Source of the DNA: Chitinophaga agri
GTDB lineage: Bacteria; Bacteroidota; Bacteroidia; Chitinophagales; Chitinophagaceae
Direction: 5' to 3'
Assembly: GCF_010093065.1 (NCBI RefSeq)
Contig: NZ_CP048113.1
Coordinates: 7,148,001 to 7,212,000 of the forward strand
DNA: 64,000 nucleotides
Made by a program: the position numbers and the translations under genes. Below the pieces are notes generated by a model, which was not told where the DNA came from, did not search any database, and saw only the letters and a list, made by a program, of their open reading frames with translations. Of this stretch, positions 21,401-27,100 are shown one piece after another. Position 1 is the stretch's first letter, and the number at the start of each line of letters is the position of its first letter.

Positions 21401-24078
21401 ATGATTACTATAATAGTTATGTAAAGGGACAGGCTCCGGTTATCGCACCTTTACCCATACAATATAAGGATTACGCCTGTTGGCAACAGATGCGTTTACA
21501 GAAAGGTGATCTGCAGGAAGCCCGCACATACTGGCTTGAGCGATTGAATGGGGAACTGCCGGTTTTAGAGCTGCCTACTGATTATCCTCGTCCACCTGTA
21601 CAACGCCATCGGGGTGCACAGATATGTCATCGGTTTGCGAAAGCAGAGATAGCAGTATTTGAGTCTTTACTGCATGAACAGGAGGCCACCCTATATATGG
21701 GACTGGTCGCATTAATCAATGTATTATTATATCGTTATACCGGACAAACAGATATCCTTATTGGTAGTCCCGTGGCAGGGCGTGTACATCGTGATCTTGA
21801 AGATCAGATCGGCTTTTATGTAAATACGCTGATATTAAGGAATCAGATACCGGTTACAGAAGCATTCACTACATTTCTACAACAGGTACGGCACACAGTA
21901 ATGGATGCGTTCACTTATCAGGAATATCCTTTCGATATACTGGTTGAAGAACTATATGTAGCGCGCGATCTGAGCCGTTCACCGCTGTTTGATGTGATGA
22001 TTAGTTTGCAGGAAGAACAACCAGCCCAGGCGTTTAGTGGGGTTTGCGTGGAAACCTTGCCGCTGGAAAATGCGGTCAGTAAGTTCGATCTGCTCTTTTT
22101 CTTTGAAAGGGAAAACGGTCAACTGCAGTTAAGGATTGAATATGACATTGACCTGTACAGACATGATCGTATCGAGCAGATGGTGAGGCATCTGCAAGGT
22201 TTAATGACGGCTGTGGTGTATACTCCGCATGCATCATTATCAGCACTTGCCTATCTATCTGAACAAGAGCGTCATCAGTTGCTTCATACATTTAATAATA
22301 CTTATGTGGATCAACTGGCGGACGCCACAATGGTCAGCCTGTTTGAAAAACAGGTAGACTGTGAGGGCACTGTTATCTGTGGAGACGTTAAGCTTAGTTA
22401 CGCGGAATTGAATGCCAGCGCCAATATGTTGGCGCATTATTTATTGCATGAGCAGAAGGTTCAGGCGGGAGAAATAATAGGGCTATATACCAATCGTAAT
22501 GAATACATGTTAATCGGCATGCTGGGGATATTAAAAGCCGGAGCCGCGTACCTGCCTATAGATCCTACGTATCCGGAAGATCGGATCTCATACATGGTAA
22601 AGAACAGTCGATTACAAATTGTACTTACCGATCAGGATTTTCCATTTGTTCTACCCGCGAAGATTGTATCGCTCCGGCAGGAAAGCTTAATAGCTGGTCA
22701 GCAGATAAGTAATCCACAGATATCTATCCCGGCCAACCAACTCGCATATGTGCTTTATACATCCGGGTCAACCGGCCAACCTAAAGGTGTGATGATTGAG
22801 CATGGTGCCGTGGTCAACATGTTGATCAGTGTAGGAGCGGAAATTGGCATCAGTGTTTCCGATCGCTGGTTAGCCGTGACCACATACACATTTGATATGT
22901 CAGTCGTAGAACTGTTCCTGCCATTGATAACAGGTTGTGATCTGATTATTGCAGACCGTCGGATGATCAACACACCAGCGTTATTGACAGAAGCGATTAG
23001 CAGCAGGAAGGTGACTATAATGCAGGCGACACCCGTGATGTGGAACCTGCTGGTTGAAAGCGGATGGCAGCCTGGTGGCTGGCTAAAGCTGATTACTGGT
23101 GGAGAACCGTTAACAAGTGTACTCTGTCAGCGTTTGTTGGCTGGTGGTGCGGAACTCTGGAATATGTATGGCCCTACAGAAACCACTGTCTATGCGACTT
23201 ATCACAAAGTAAAACGTAGTCTTGATAATCAGCCTATCGGGCGTCCCGTTTCCAACACACAAATCTACATCCTGGATGATCATCTTGCACTGCAACCTGT
23301 CAACGTACCAGGCGAATTGTACATCGGAGGAAAGGGAGTAGCGCGCGGTTATCTTCACAATGATAAACTCACTGCCGACCGCTTTATTGAGAACCCCTTC
23401 GGACAAGGCCGTCTGTATCGTACCGGCGATATCGCCCGATGGTTGCAGGATGGAAATATAGAGTATGTGGGGCGCGCAGATGATCAGGTGAAACTACGCG
23501 GTTATCGCATTGAACTGGGAGAAATAGAACAGGCCATCCTATCCTGCGAAGGTGTGGAGCAGGCAGTTGTTAAACTGATAGTGCATTCCGGCGATAAGTT
23601 CCTTGCAGCCTATTATACGGCATCACTGGAAGTAAGTGTGAATACCCTACGGAAATATTTGCAGGCGAAATTGCCACAGTACCAGGTACCTTCTTATTTC
23701 ATTTTGATGAATGAATTTCCTGTGACCTCAAGCGGTAAGATTGACCGTCGTGCGTTGCCGGAACCTGTCATTCGGGAGCGCCTGTATCGGGCTCCTGTTA
23801 CAAATGTAGAACACGAACTCGCAGGTATATGGGAGGATGTGCTAGGCCATGCTCCTGTGGGGTTGGATGATAACTTTTTTGAATTGGGAGGACATTCTCT
23901 GAAAGCAATACAACTTATGTCCAGAATATCTAAAGCGTTTGCTGTGCAACTCGATATCAGGGAACTATTGATAGATCCTGTACTCTCTGCGCAAAGCAGC
24001 AGAATAGAGGTTCATCAGTGGGGAAAGGGCGCTGTGCCGGAAAATTCAATAGATAATATGGATGAGATCATTATTTAG
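3478..24078 (+). CDS. NRPS 1: FAAL-ACP-(C-A-T)x6, loading plus modules 1-6
   Basis: This 6866-residue synthetase starts the lipopeptide. Approximate domains: fatty acyl-AMP ligase 10-570 (FSSGSTGDPKG); ACP 584-650 (Ppant Ser612 in GLSSL); C1 668-1105, A1 1135-1600, T1 1616-1680; C2 1702-2145, A2 2172-2635, T2 2655-2720; C3 2740-3178, A3 3192-3660, T3 3678-3745; C4 3765-4205, A4 4218-4690, T4 4705-4770; C5 4792-5225, A5 5242-5715, T5 5735-5800; C6 5823-6262, A6 6282-6755, T6 6775-6840. Hand-read ten-residue codes: A1 and A2 DTESIGTVCK (close to Lys codes), A3 and A4 DAWFLGNVVK (Leu), A5 DFWNIGMVHK (Thr), A6 DMVQIGMVYK (no firm match, nearest Gly type). All T domains keep GGHSL. C1 and C2 have HHIISDG; C3-C6 have HHxxxDE. 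No E or TE domain is seen. The C-terminus ends in an acidic tail (NMDEIII) that may dock NRPS 2. Confidence 0.95.
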   Translation: MERTQSMTSILIAASKTNKGITFIKGANSESFCSYEELYNTALHILHNLQLRGIRSGDEVVLQLSDNRKFLEVFWACVMGGIIPVPLAPGTQGLHHVKLITIWKKLDRPSLVFDEEFKLQYAGYADKTGDTDIVQLMLDRGWHVDSLREFQGQATAEENRPENICYIQFSSGSTGDPKGVTLTHANLLANTAAIADRISTQQHDRSLCWLPLTHDMGMICFHLTSVLAAIDQYIIPTPLFIKRPLLWLEMIGRYHITQSYSPNFGLKYVMAAIDTNGDATGKWVLNSLRVIINGAEPVSETLCRSFLDKLEVCGLPGSCMFPGYGLAEASVAVTIPMKESSLSFLKCSRTSLIKGKQVTILSEDDHLPYVSFANVGVAVNDCEVRICDDHDNVCDSLVIGHIQVRGLNVTAGYYKDPVKSVAVFTSDGWLRTGDLGFLSGKELYVTGREKNLIIVNGQNYYPHDIEQYAEELLDLRPGSTVACGINNYKTASYDTVLFVVYRQDTAKFSVIASQLREAILADTGLLIDKIIPIRSIPKTTSGKVQHYQLAEFYNNGTYDSICAELDALRAIEMGNSSPRTQTPEGKLVYVAEVIFGRKLGYDENFFQSGLSSLRAVSFSNLLAQQGYRVPLHVIFEYPTIRLLRSELERGHASSVVHIPFVGQKSSIPLTPGQRHFWLFNEIRENSAAGNIATCTDIVGILDENSFIQSMETIVRRHDSLRTVFDHSDGMPLQHVLPYEQSGFRVVVEDLRAAPDPVTVAQVRARELAAQAFDLERGPLLDVRLLRTAADSYLFVFVIHHIISDGWSIDVISKELSVLYAAYVKGEAPSLPALPIQYGDYVHWQQSRVGTPGYDASRRFWLDYLSGDLPVSALPSFSGYDSVKRGQHGATLHIDLPADVSQQLKLISQREGVTMFSVILSLLGILLQKYTGEDEVMLGTDIAGRDHYELEGQVGYYLKLLAIRLRLRRDESFSELLQSTHAMLLEVYQHQDYPFEHLLEELGIRQEAGRSPLFDILVLFQNFDNALGFDGLLEGADIRSEEIDNGTSLNDLLLEFSERKGCLHLKARYDTSVFNASQISDLAAQFIHLAAQLDEGLLLPLSALDVLTPSQQYQLLHTFNDTSVVYPAMDIVSLFERQVLQSPMSTALICETRALSYAELDRLSNLVAGYLLTATSLREGELVGLLTARNEYQVISMLGVLKAGGAYVPLDPEYPAERLSYMISDSGVRLILSDQLGEEGARFIPIVDICNGVTTSFVGSVRRDPERVAYVLYTSGSTGRPKGVMIAHRALSNYVNSFINYFSITSSDRVIHQSSMSFDTSVEEIYPALCSGGLVVIAPGGGRDVAALSALIQDESATVLSTTPLVLQELNNDSTALRSLRVIISGGDELKNKYIDHLPANVQVYNTYGPSETTVCATYYRIEGGEEVIPIGKPISNVQVYILDERLGLQPVGVAGELCIGGAGVGLGYLNNAELTSSRFVANPYGDGLLYRTGDMARWQSDGNVLFLGRADDQVKVRGYRIELGEISQVLAGHRSICDAVAKVSDQSLAVYYTLSEAVSASALRYYLESRLPHYMVPAHFIELAALPLTASGKVDRSALPSPVAGTRSYRLPATPLSRQLAAIWSSVLSQEVIGLDDHFFELGGHSLKAVQLISRIYREFSVRLSLKELFTHPVLEAQSQLIAKSRSAQYASIPVKENRAAYPLSYEQQRLWLLDQLIIGNTALNLSWLCELSLSYFRLDENSFMQAMETIVRRHDSLRTVFDHSDGMPLQHVLPYEQLGFRVVVEDLRALPDPVTVAQVRARELASQAFDLERGPLLDVRLLRTAADSYLFVFVIHHIISDGWSIDVISKELSVLYAAYVKGEAPSLPALPIQYGDYVHWQQSRVGTPGYDASRRFWLDYLSGDLPVSALPSFSGYDSVKRGQHGATLHIDLPADVSQQLKLISQREGVTMFSVILSLLGILLQKYTGEDEVMLGTDIAGRDHYELEGQVGYYLKLLAIRLRLRRDESFSELLQSTHAMLLEVYQHQDYPFEHLLEELGIRQEAGRSPLFDILVLFQNFDNALGFDGLLEGADIRSEEIDNGTSLNDLLLEFSERKGCLHLKARYDTSVFNASQISDLAAQFIHLAAQLDEGLLLPLSALEVLTPSQQYQLLHTFNDTSVVYPAMDIVSLFERQVLQSPMSTALICETRALSYAELDRLSNLVAGYLLTATSLREGELVGLLTARNEYQVISMLGVLKAGGAYVPLDPEYPAERLSYMISDSGVRLILSDQLGEEGARFIPIVDICNGVTTSFVGSVRRDPERVAYVLYTSGSTGRPKGVMIAHRALSNYVNSFINYFSITSSDRVIHQSSMSFDTSVEEIYPALCSGGLVVIAPGGGRDVAALSALIQDEGATVLSTTPLVLQELNSDSTTLKSLRVIISGGDELKNKYIDHLPANVQVYNTYGPSETTVCATYYRIEGGEEVIPIGKPISNVQVYILDERLGLQPVGVAGELCIGGAGVGLGYLNNAELTSSRFVSNPYGAGLLYRTGDMARWQSDGNVLFLGRADDQVKVRGYRIELGEISQVLAGHSSIRDAVAKVSDQSLAVYYTLSEAVSASALRYYLESRLPHYMVPAHFIELAALPLTASGKVDRSALPSPVAGTRSYRLPATPLSLELAAIWSSVLSQEVIGLDDHFFELGGHSLKAVQLISRIYREFSVRLSLKELFTHPVLEAQSQLIAQSRREQYTPIPVIASADSYPLSNAQQRMWVLYELSPGSAAYNIPLLSRLSGKIDQLALEQSLQVLLLRHESLRTVFEQQDGEPRQRIASFSGSLLTVYDYPGDEPRALAHAQSLSAIPFDLSAGPLLRVCLLMTGAEEGLLLLCLHHIIADEWSMQVLFGELIRLYNGYVSGSPVELEALRVQYKDYAYWQRSQLPEALLSSRTYWTERFSGVLPVLDLATDYLRPSVKGYQGASYTYTFNAGDSELFGQVLQDHHSTLFMGLLALVKLLLYRYTGQTDLIVGSPVAGREHPDLENQVGFYVNTLALRDELKGGEGFSTLLEQVRQTVLEGFAHQAYPFDELVTMLSLSHDMSRSPLFDVMVSLQDQHILPEVAGLSVSAIHPDQGISKFDLSFYFADTADGIQLQLEYDTALYSHERIVRMTGHLEGLMRAVLRQGTSASLSSLSYLSDAEQQELLYTFNDTSAAYDLSDTIISLFEQQVAISPSSIAVISEDISLSYAELNARANALAHYLLNDYAIRPGELIGLKTARTAYFVIGIFGILKSGAAYIPIDPEYPAERVGYMISDSGLRLLLTDQEGEERSGVETIFLTDPAVYSSRSAMNPGRSTDGGQLAYVLYTSGSSGRPKGSQISHSSVVNLSSWHQRQFGLTTESVGSLYANISFDASVWELFPYLLSGGSVKMLSGDLRLDLPALVKELNTGGITHTFLPTGILKSILSSALTLKKELIILTGGDTLDRISAPGLTIYNNYGPTESTVVTTSYRIKGGEEVIPIGKPISNVQVYILDERLGLQPVGVAGELCIGGAGVGLGYLNNAELTASRFVANPYGEGLLYRTGDMARWQSDGNVLFLGRADDQVKVRGYRIELGEISQVLAGHSSIRDAVAKVSDQSLAVYYTLSEAVSASALRYYLESRLPHYMVPAHFIELAALPLTASGKVDRSALPAPVAGTRSYRLPATPLSRELAAIWSSVLSQEVIGLDDHFFELGGHSLKAVQLISRIYREFSVRLSLKELFTHPVLEAQSQLIAQSRREQYTPIPIIASADSYPLSNAQQRMWVLYELSPESAAYNIPLLSRLSGKIDQLALEQSLQVLLSRHESLRTVFEQQDGEPRQRIASFSGSLLTVYDYPGDEPRALAHAQSLSAIPFDLSAGPLLRVCLLMTGAEEGLLLLCLHHIIADEWSMQVLFGELIRLYNGYVSGSPVELEALRVQYKDYTYWQRSQLPEALLSSRTYWTERFSGVLPVLDLATDYLRPSVKGYQGASYTYTFNAGDSELFGQVLQDHQSTLFMGLLALVKLLLYRYTGQTDLIVGSPVAGREHPDLENQVGFYVNTLALRDELKGGEGFSTLLEQVRQTVLEGFAHQAYPFDELITMLSLSHDMSRSPLFDVMVSLQDQHILPEVAGLSVSAIHPDQGISKFDLSFYFADTADGIQLQLEYDTALYSHERIVRMTGHLEGLMRAVLRQGTSASLSSLSYLSDAEQQELLYTFNDTSAAYDLSDTIISLFEQQVAISPSSIAVISEDISLSYAELNARANALAHYLLNDYAIRPGELIGLKTARTAYFVIGIFGILKSGAAYIPIDPEYPAERVGYMISDSGLRLLLTDQEGEERSGVETIFLTDPAVYSSRSAMNPGRSTDGGQLAYVLYTSGSSGRPKGSQISHSSVVNLSSWHQRQFGLTTESVGSLYANISFDASVWELFPYLLSGGSVKMLSGDLRLDLPALVKELNTGGITHTFLPTGILKSILSSALTLKKELIILTGGDTLDRISAPGLTIYNNYGPTESTVVTTSYRIKGGEEVIPIGKPISNVQVYILDERLGLQPVGVAGELCIGGAGVGLGYLNNAELTASRFVANPYGEGLLYRTGDMARWQSDGNVLFLGRADDQVKVRGYRIELGEISQVLAGHSSIRDAVAKVSDQSLAVYYTLSEAVSVSALRYYLESRLPHYMVPAHFIELAALPLTASGKVDRSALPSPVAGTRSYRLPATPLSRELAAIWSSVLSQEVIGLDDHFFELGGHSLKAVQLISRIYREFSVRLSLKELFTHPVLEAQSQLIAQSRREQYTPIPVIASADSYPLSNAQQRMWVLYELSPESAAYNIPLLSRLSGKIDQLALEQSLQVLLSRHESLRTVFEQQDGEPRQRIASFSGSLLTVYDYPGDEPRALAHSQSLSAIPFDLSAGPLLRVCLLMTGAEEGLLLLCLHHIIADEWSMQVLFGELIRLYNGYVSGSPVELEALRVQYKDYAYWQRSQLPEALLSSRNYWTERFSGVHPVLDLPTDYLRPSVKGYQGASYTYTFNAGDSELFGQVLQDHQSTLFMGLLALVKLLLYRYTGQTDLIVGSPVAGREHPDLENQVGFYVNTLALRDELKGGEGFNALLKQVRQTVLEGFAHQAYPFDELVTMLSLSHDMSRSPLFDVMVSLQDTPVSPSVSGLSVESVALDHRISKFDLLFSFVRDEAGIRLELEYDTALYRESTVSRMAGHLGQLLTAILSSPDTALDEISYLSERETHELLYTLNDNPAGYPEDKTLVDLFEWQVSQTPDHVAVVFGDHSLTYKELNTRSNRLAGYLRSHYHPRPDDLIGILQSRTEQMIICILGILKSGAGYVPIDVDYPGDRIDYMKTDSHCLVVLDEGELNRFLAEEATYPGDNPEKVNTPSDIAYVIYTSGTTGQPKGTLITHGNVVQLLKPDRPIYDFQATDVWTMFHSYCFDFSVWEMYGALLFGGRVVIVPGATARDPEAFITLLQEQGVTVLNQTPSAFYNLQQSLLSAGCPPLSLRYVIFGGEALSPAKLSSWYKYYPSAALVNMYGITETTVHVTFKAITEPDIESGISNLGRPIPTLRCYVLDSHGQLVPFGVPGELYVGGAGVSRGYLNRESLTASRFVASPFVAGDRLYRTGDKVRLLANGDLVYYGRLDNQVKIRGYRIELGEVAYVLSRHEDIEDAVVKVIDRNGDKQLSAYYTQVSPVSDTALREYMHQRLPAYMVPVHFTMLDKLPLTSNGKVNLNALPEPQTVGRMYRAASTSTEKSLAEIWESLLGCGRVGLDDHFFDLGGHSLKAVQLLSRIQQRFSVRLSLKDVFTHALLSDQSALIAAAAHDAYAPIPSAPVADSYPLSNAQKRLWVLQQFDKQATVYNISLLNTLRGKVDVDSMKRAFEALIARHEVLRTVFLIQGNEPWQYILPPGMFLFAVEYVDYTWSEDGTMRAKEHAKSIAETVFDLERGPLLKAGLFRMASDEYLFVIAIHHSISDEWSIRILVKELHDYYNSYVKGQAPVIAPLPIQYKDYACWQQMRLQKGDLQEARTYWLERLNGELPVLELPTDYPRPPVQRHRGAQICHRFAKAEIAVFESLLHEQEATLYMGLVALINVLLYRYTGQTDILIGSPVAGRVHRDLEDQIGFYVNTLILRNQIPVTEAFTTFLQQVRHTVMDAFTYQEYPFDILVEELYVARDLSRSPLFDVMISLQEEQPAQAFSGVCVETLPLENAVSKFDLLFFFERENGQLQLRIEYDIDLYRHDRIEQMVRHLQGLMTAVVYTPHASLSALAYLSEQERHQLLHTFNNTYVDQLADATMVSLFEKQVDCEGTVICGDVKLSYAELNASANMLAHYLLHEQKVQAGEIIGLYTNRNEYMLIGMLGILKAGAAYLPIDPTYPEDRISYMVKNSRLQIVLTDQDFPFVLPAKIVSLRQESLIAGQQISNPQISIPANQLAYVLYTSGSTGQPKGVMIEHGAVVNMLISVGAEIGISVSDRWLAVTTYTFDMSVVELFLPLITGCDLIIADRRMINTPALLTEAISSRKVTIMQATPVMWNLLVESGWQPGGWLKLITGGEPLTSVLCQRLLAGGAELWNMYGPTETTVYATYHKVKRSLDNQPIGRPVSNTQIYILDDHLALQPVNVPGELYIGGKGVARGYLHNDKLTADRFIENPFGQGRLYRTGDIARWLQDGNIEYVGRADDQVKLRGYRIELGEIEQAILSCEGVEQAVVKLIVHSGDKFLAAYYTASLEVSVNTLRKYLQAKLPQYQVPSYFILMNEFPVTSSGKIDRRALPEPVIRERLYRAPVTNVEHELAGIWEDVLGHAPVGLDDNFFELGGHSLKAIQLMSRISKAFAVQLDIRELLIDPVLSAQSSRIEVHQWGKGAVPENSIDNMDEIII
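5578..8550 (+). repeat. Module repeat I, copy 1 (most of module 1)
   Basis: This segment recurs at an offset of 3114 bp (8692-11664) with few base differences. It covers C1 (except the first 37 or so codons), A1 and T1. Landmarks such as gaggaagttata recur at 7750 and 10864. It records a recent tandem duplication or gene conversion of a whole Lys-like module. Confidence 0.9.
8692..11664 (+). repeat. Module repeat I, copy 2 (most of module 2)
   Basis: Second copy of the module 1 segment at an offset of 3114 bp. The two A domains have the same specificity code. The first C-domain codons upstream of the repeat are unrelated between the copies. Confidence 0.9.
10855..18890 (+). repeat. Tandem array with a 3078-bp period, about 2.6 copies (A2 C-subdomain to C5)
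   Basis: The stretch from the middle of A2 through modules 3 and 4 into C5 repeats every 3078 bp; gaggaagttata recurs at 10864, 13942 and about 17020. Modules 3 and 4 are whole near-identical Leu modules. The array starts just after core A5 of A2 and ends near the SLQD codons late in C5, so the repeat boundaries do not coincide with module boundaries. Confidence 0.88.
17848..20983 (+). repeat. Module repeat II, copy 1 (module 5, Thr)
   Basis: C5-A5-T5 recurs as C7-A7-T7 of NRPS 2 at an offset of 6476 bp (24324-27459), with only scattered base changes. This links two different genes and implies duplication or conversion between NRPS 1 and NRPS 2. Confidence 0.9.
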
Positions 24079-24110
24079 TTTTTATAAAAGTATATCACAA
24101 GTACATTAAT

Positions 24111-27100
24111 ATGGAAGTCGTAGATATCTTAAATAAAGTAAGGAAACTTGGTGGTAGCATTAAGCTGTACGGCCCTGATGATTCACAGTTGAAGATTAAT
24201 TCGCCTGCAGGTGTTTTAGATGAATTGCTGTTATCAGCATTGAAAGAGAAGAAGCTGGCGATAATTGAGTATCTCAGGAATATAAAAACAACGGAGCGTA
24301 TTTATCCCGCACCTATTCAGCAAAATTATCCGTTATCGAATGCGCAGCAGCGTATGTGGGTGCTGTATGAGCTGTCACCAGAAAGTGCCGCATATAATAT
24401 ACCATTGCTGTCCCGTTTGAGCGGTAAAATAGACCAGCTGGCGCTGGAACAGTCACTGCAGGTATTGCTGTCCCGTCACGAGAGCTTGCGTACCGTATTT
24501 GAGCAGCAGGATGGGGAACCCCGCCAGCGCATAGCCTCATTTAGCGGCAGTCTGCTGACAGTATATGACTACCCTGGTGACGAGGCCAGTGCGTTAGCTC
24601 ATGCACAGTCGCTGTCAGCTATCCCATTTGATCTGTCAGCAGGTCCATTGCTGCGCGTTTGTTTGCTGATGACAGGAGCAGAAGAAGGTTTGCTGTTATT
24701 GTGTCTTCATCACATCATTGCAGACGAATGGTCCATGCAGGTACTGTTCGGAGAACTGATCCGTTTATACAATGGTTATGTGTCAGGTAGTCCTGTGGAG
24801 CTGGAAGCACTTCGGGTACAGTACAAGGACTATGCTTACTGGCAACGTTCACAGTTACCGGAAGCGTTATTATCATCGCGCACTTACTGGACGGAACGTT
24901 TTTCAGGAGTTCTTCCCGTACTCGATCTGACAACAGATTATCTGCGTCCCTCAGTGAAGGGATATCAGGGAGCCAGCTACACTTATACATTTAATGCAGG
25001 TGACAGCGAACTGTTTGAGCAGGTATTACAGGATCATCAGAGTACCCTTTTCATGGGTTTACTGGCACTGGTGAAATTATTGCTCTATCGTTACACGGGT
25101 CAGACAGATCTGATAGTAGGTAGTCCTGTGGCGGGTCGTGAACATCCAGATCTGGAAAATCAGGTGGGCTTCTATGTCAATACGCTGGCGCTGCGTGATG
25201 AGTTGAAAGGAGGGGAGGGCTTTAACGCATTATTGAAACAGGTACGTCAGACGGTATTGGAAGGTTTTGCGCATCAGGCATACCCATTTGATGAACTGGT
25301 TACGATGTTGTCTTTATCGCATGACATGAGTCGTTCACCATTATTTGATGTAATGGTGAGCTTACAGGATACGCCGGTGTCGCCATCCGTATCAGGACTA
25401 TCTGTGGAAAGTGTAGCGCTTGATCATCGCATCAGTAAATTTGACCTGCTGTTCTCGTTTGTTCGTGATGAAGCAGGCATCCGCCTTGAACTGGAATATG
25501 ATACGGCCTTATACAGGGAAAGCACTGTCAGCCGGATGGCAGGCCACCTGGGTCAACTGTTAACCGCCATCTTATCATCGCCTGATACTGCGCTGGATGA
25601 AATCAGTTACCTGAGTGAAAGAGAAACGCATGAACTGTTATACACCCTGAATGATAACACTGCCGGGTATCCTGAAGACAAAACACTGGTTGATCTGTTT
25701 GAGTGGCAGGTGAGTCAGACCCCTGATCATGTTGCGGTGGTTTTCGGTGACCACAGTCTGACCTATAAGGAACTGAATACCCGTAGTAACCGTTTGGCAG
25801 GTTACCTTCGGTCGCATTATCATCCACGCCCCGATGACCTGATCGGCATCCTGCAGTCACGCACGGAACAGATGATCATTTGCATTCTTGGCATTCTGAA
25901 ATCGGGTGCAGGTTATGTGCCGATCGATGTTGACTATCCGGGAGACCGCATCGATTACATGAAGACAGACAGTCATTGTCTGGTGGTCCTGGATGAAGGG
26001 GAATTGAACCGGTTCTTAGCGGAAGAAGCCACTTATCCCGGGGACAATCCTGAGAAGGTGAATACGCCTTCTGATATAGCCTATGTGATCTATACATCAG
26101 GCACAACAGGGCAGCCTAAAGGGACTTTGATAACGCACGGGAATGTTGTGCAGTTACTGAAGCCTGATCGCCGGATATATGATTTCCAGGCGACAGATGT
26201 ATGGACAATGTTCCATTCGTACTGTTTTGATTTTTCGGTATGGGAGATGTATGGGGCCTTGTTGTTTGGTGGTCGTGTTGTGATCGTACCGGGAGCTACA
26301 GCCCGCGATCCGGAAGCATTCATCACGTTGCTGCAGGAACAGGGCGTGACCGTTTTGAACCAGACGCCGTCTGCTTTTTATAATCTTCAGCAATCACTAT
26401 TATCGGCTGGTTGTCCGCCATTGTCATTAAGATATGTCATATTCGGTGGCGAGGCATTAAGTCCGGCAAAGTTATCATCGTGGTATAAGTATTACCCATC
26501 GGCTGCTTTAGTCAATATGTATGGTATCACAGAGACGACGGTGCATGTGACCTTTAAAGCAATCACGGAACCGGATATTGAATCAGGTATCAGCAATCTG
26601 GGTCGTCCTATACCGACGCTACGTTGTTATGTACTGGATAGTCATGGACAATTGGTTCCGTTTGGTGTACCTGGAGAATTGTATGTAGGAGGAGCGGGGG
26701 TGAGCCGTGGTTATCTGAACCGTGAATCACTGACAGCGTCCCGTTTCGTAGCAAGTCCGTTTGTGGCTGGCGACCGCCTTTACCGGACGGGAGACAAAGT
26801 TCGCCTGCTGGCGAATGGAGACCTTGTGTATTATGGCCGGTTGGATAACCAGGTGAAGATACGTGGCTACCGTATTGAATTAGGTGAAGTGGCGTATGTC
26901 TTGTCGCGGCATGAGGACATAGAAGATGCTGTTGTAAAGGTGATAGACAGGAACGGGGACAAACAGCTGAGTGCTTACTATACACAGGTATCACCGGTAA
27001 GTGATACGGCATTACGTGAATATATGCACCAGCGTCTACCCGCCTATATGGTTCCCGTTCACTTCACGATGTTAGACAAGCTACCGCTTACATCGAATGG

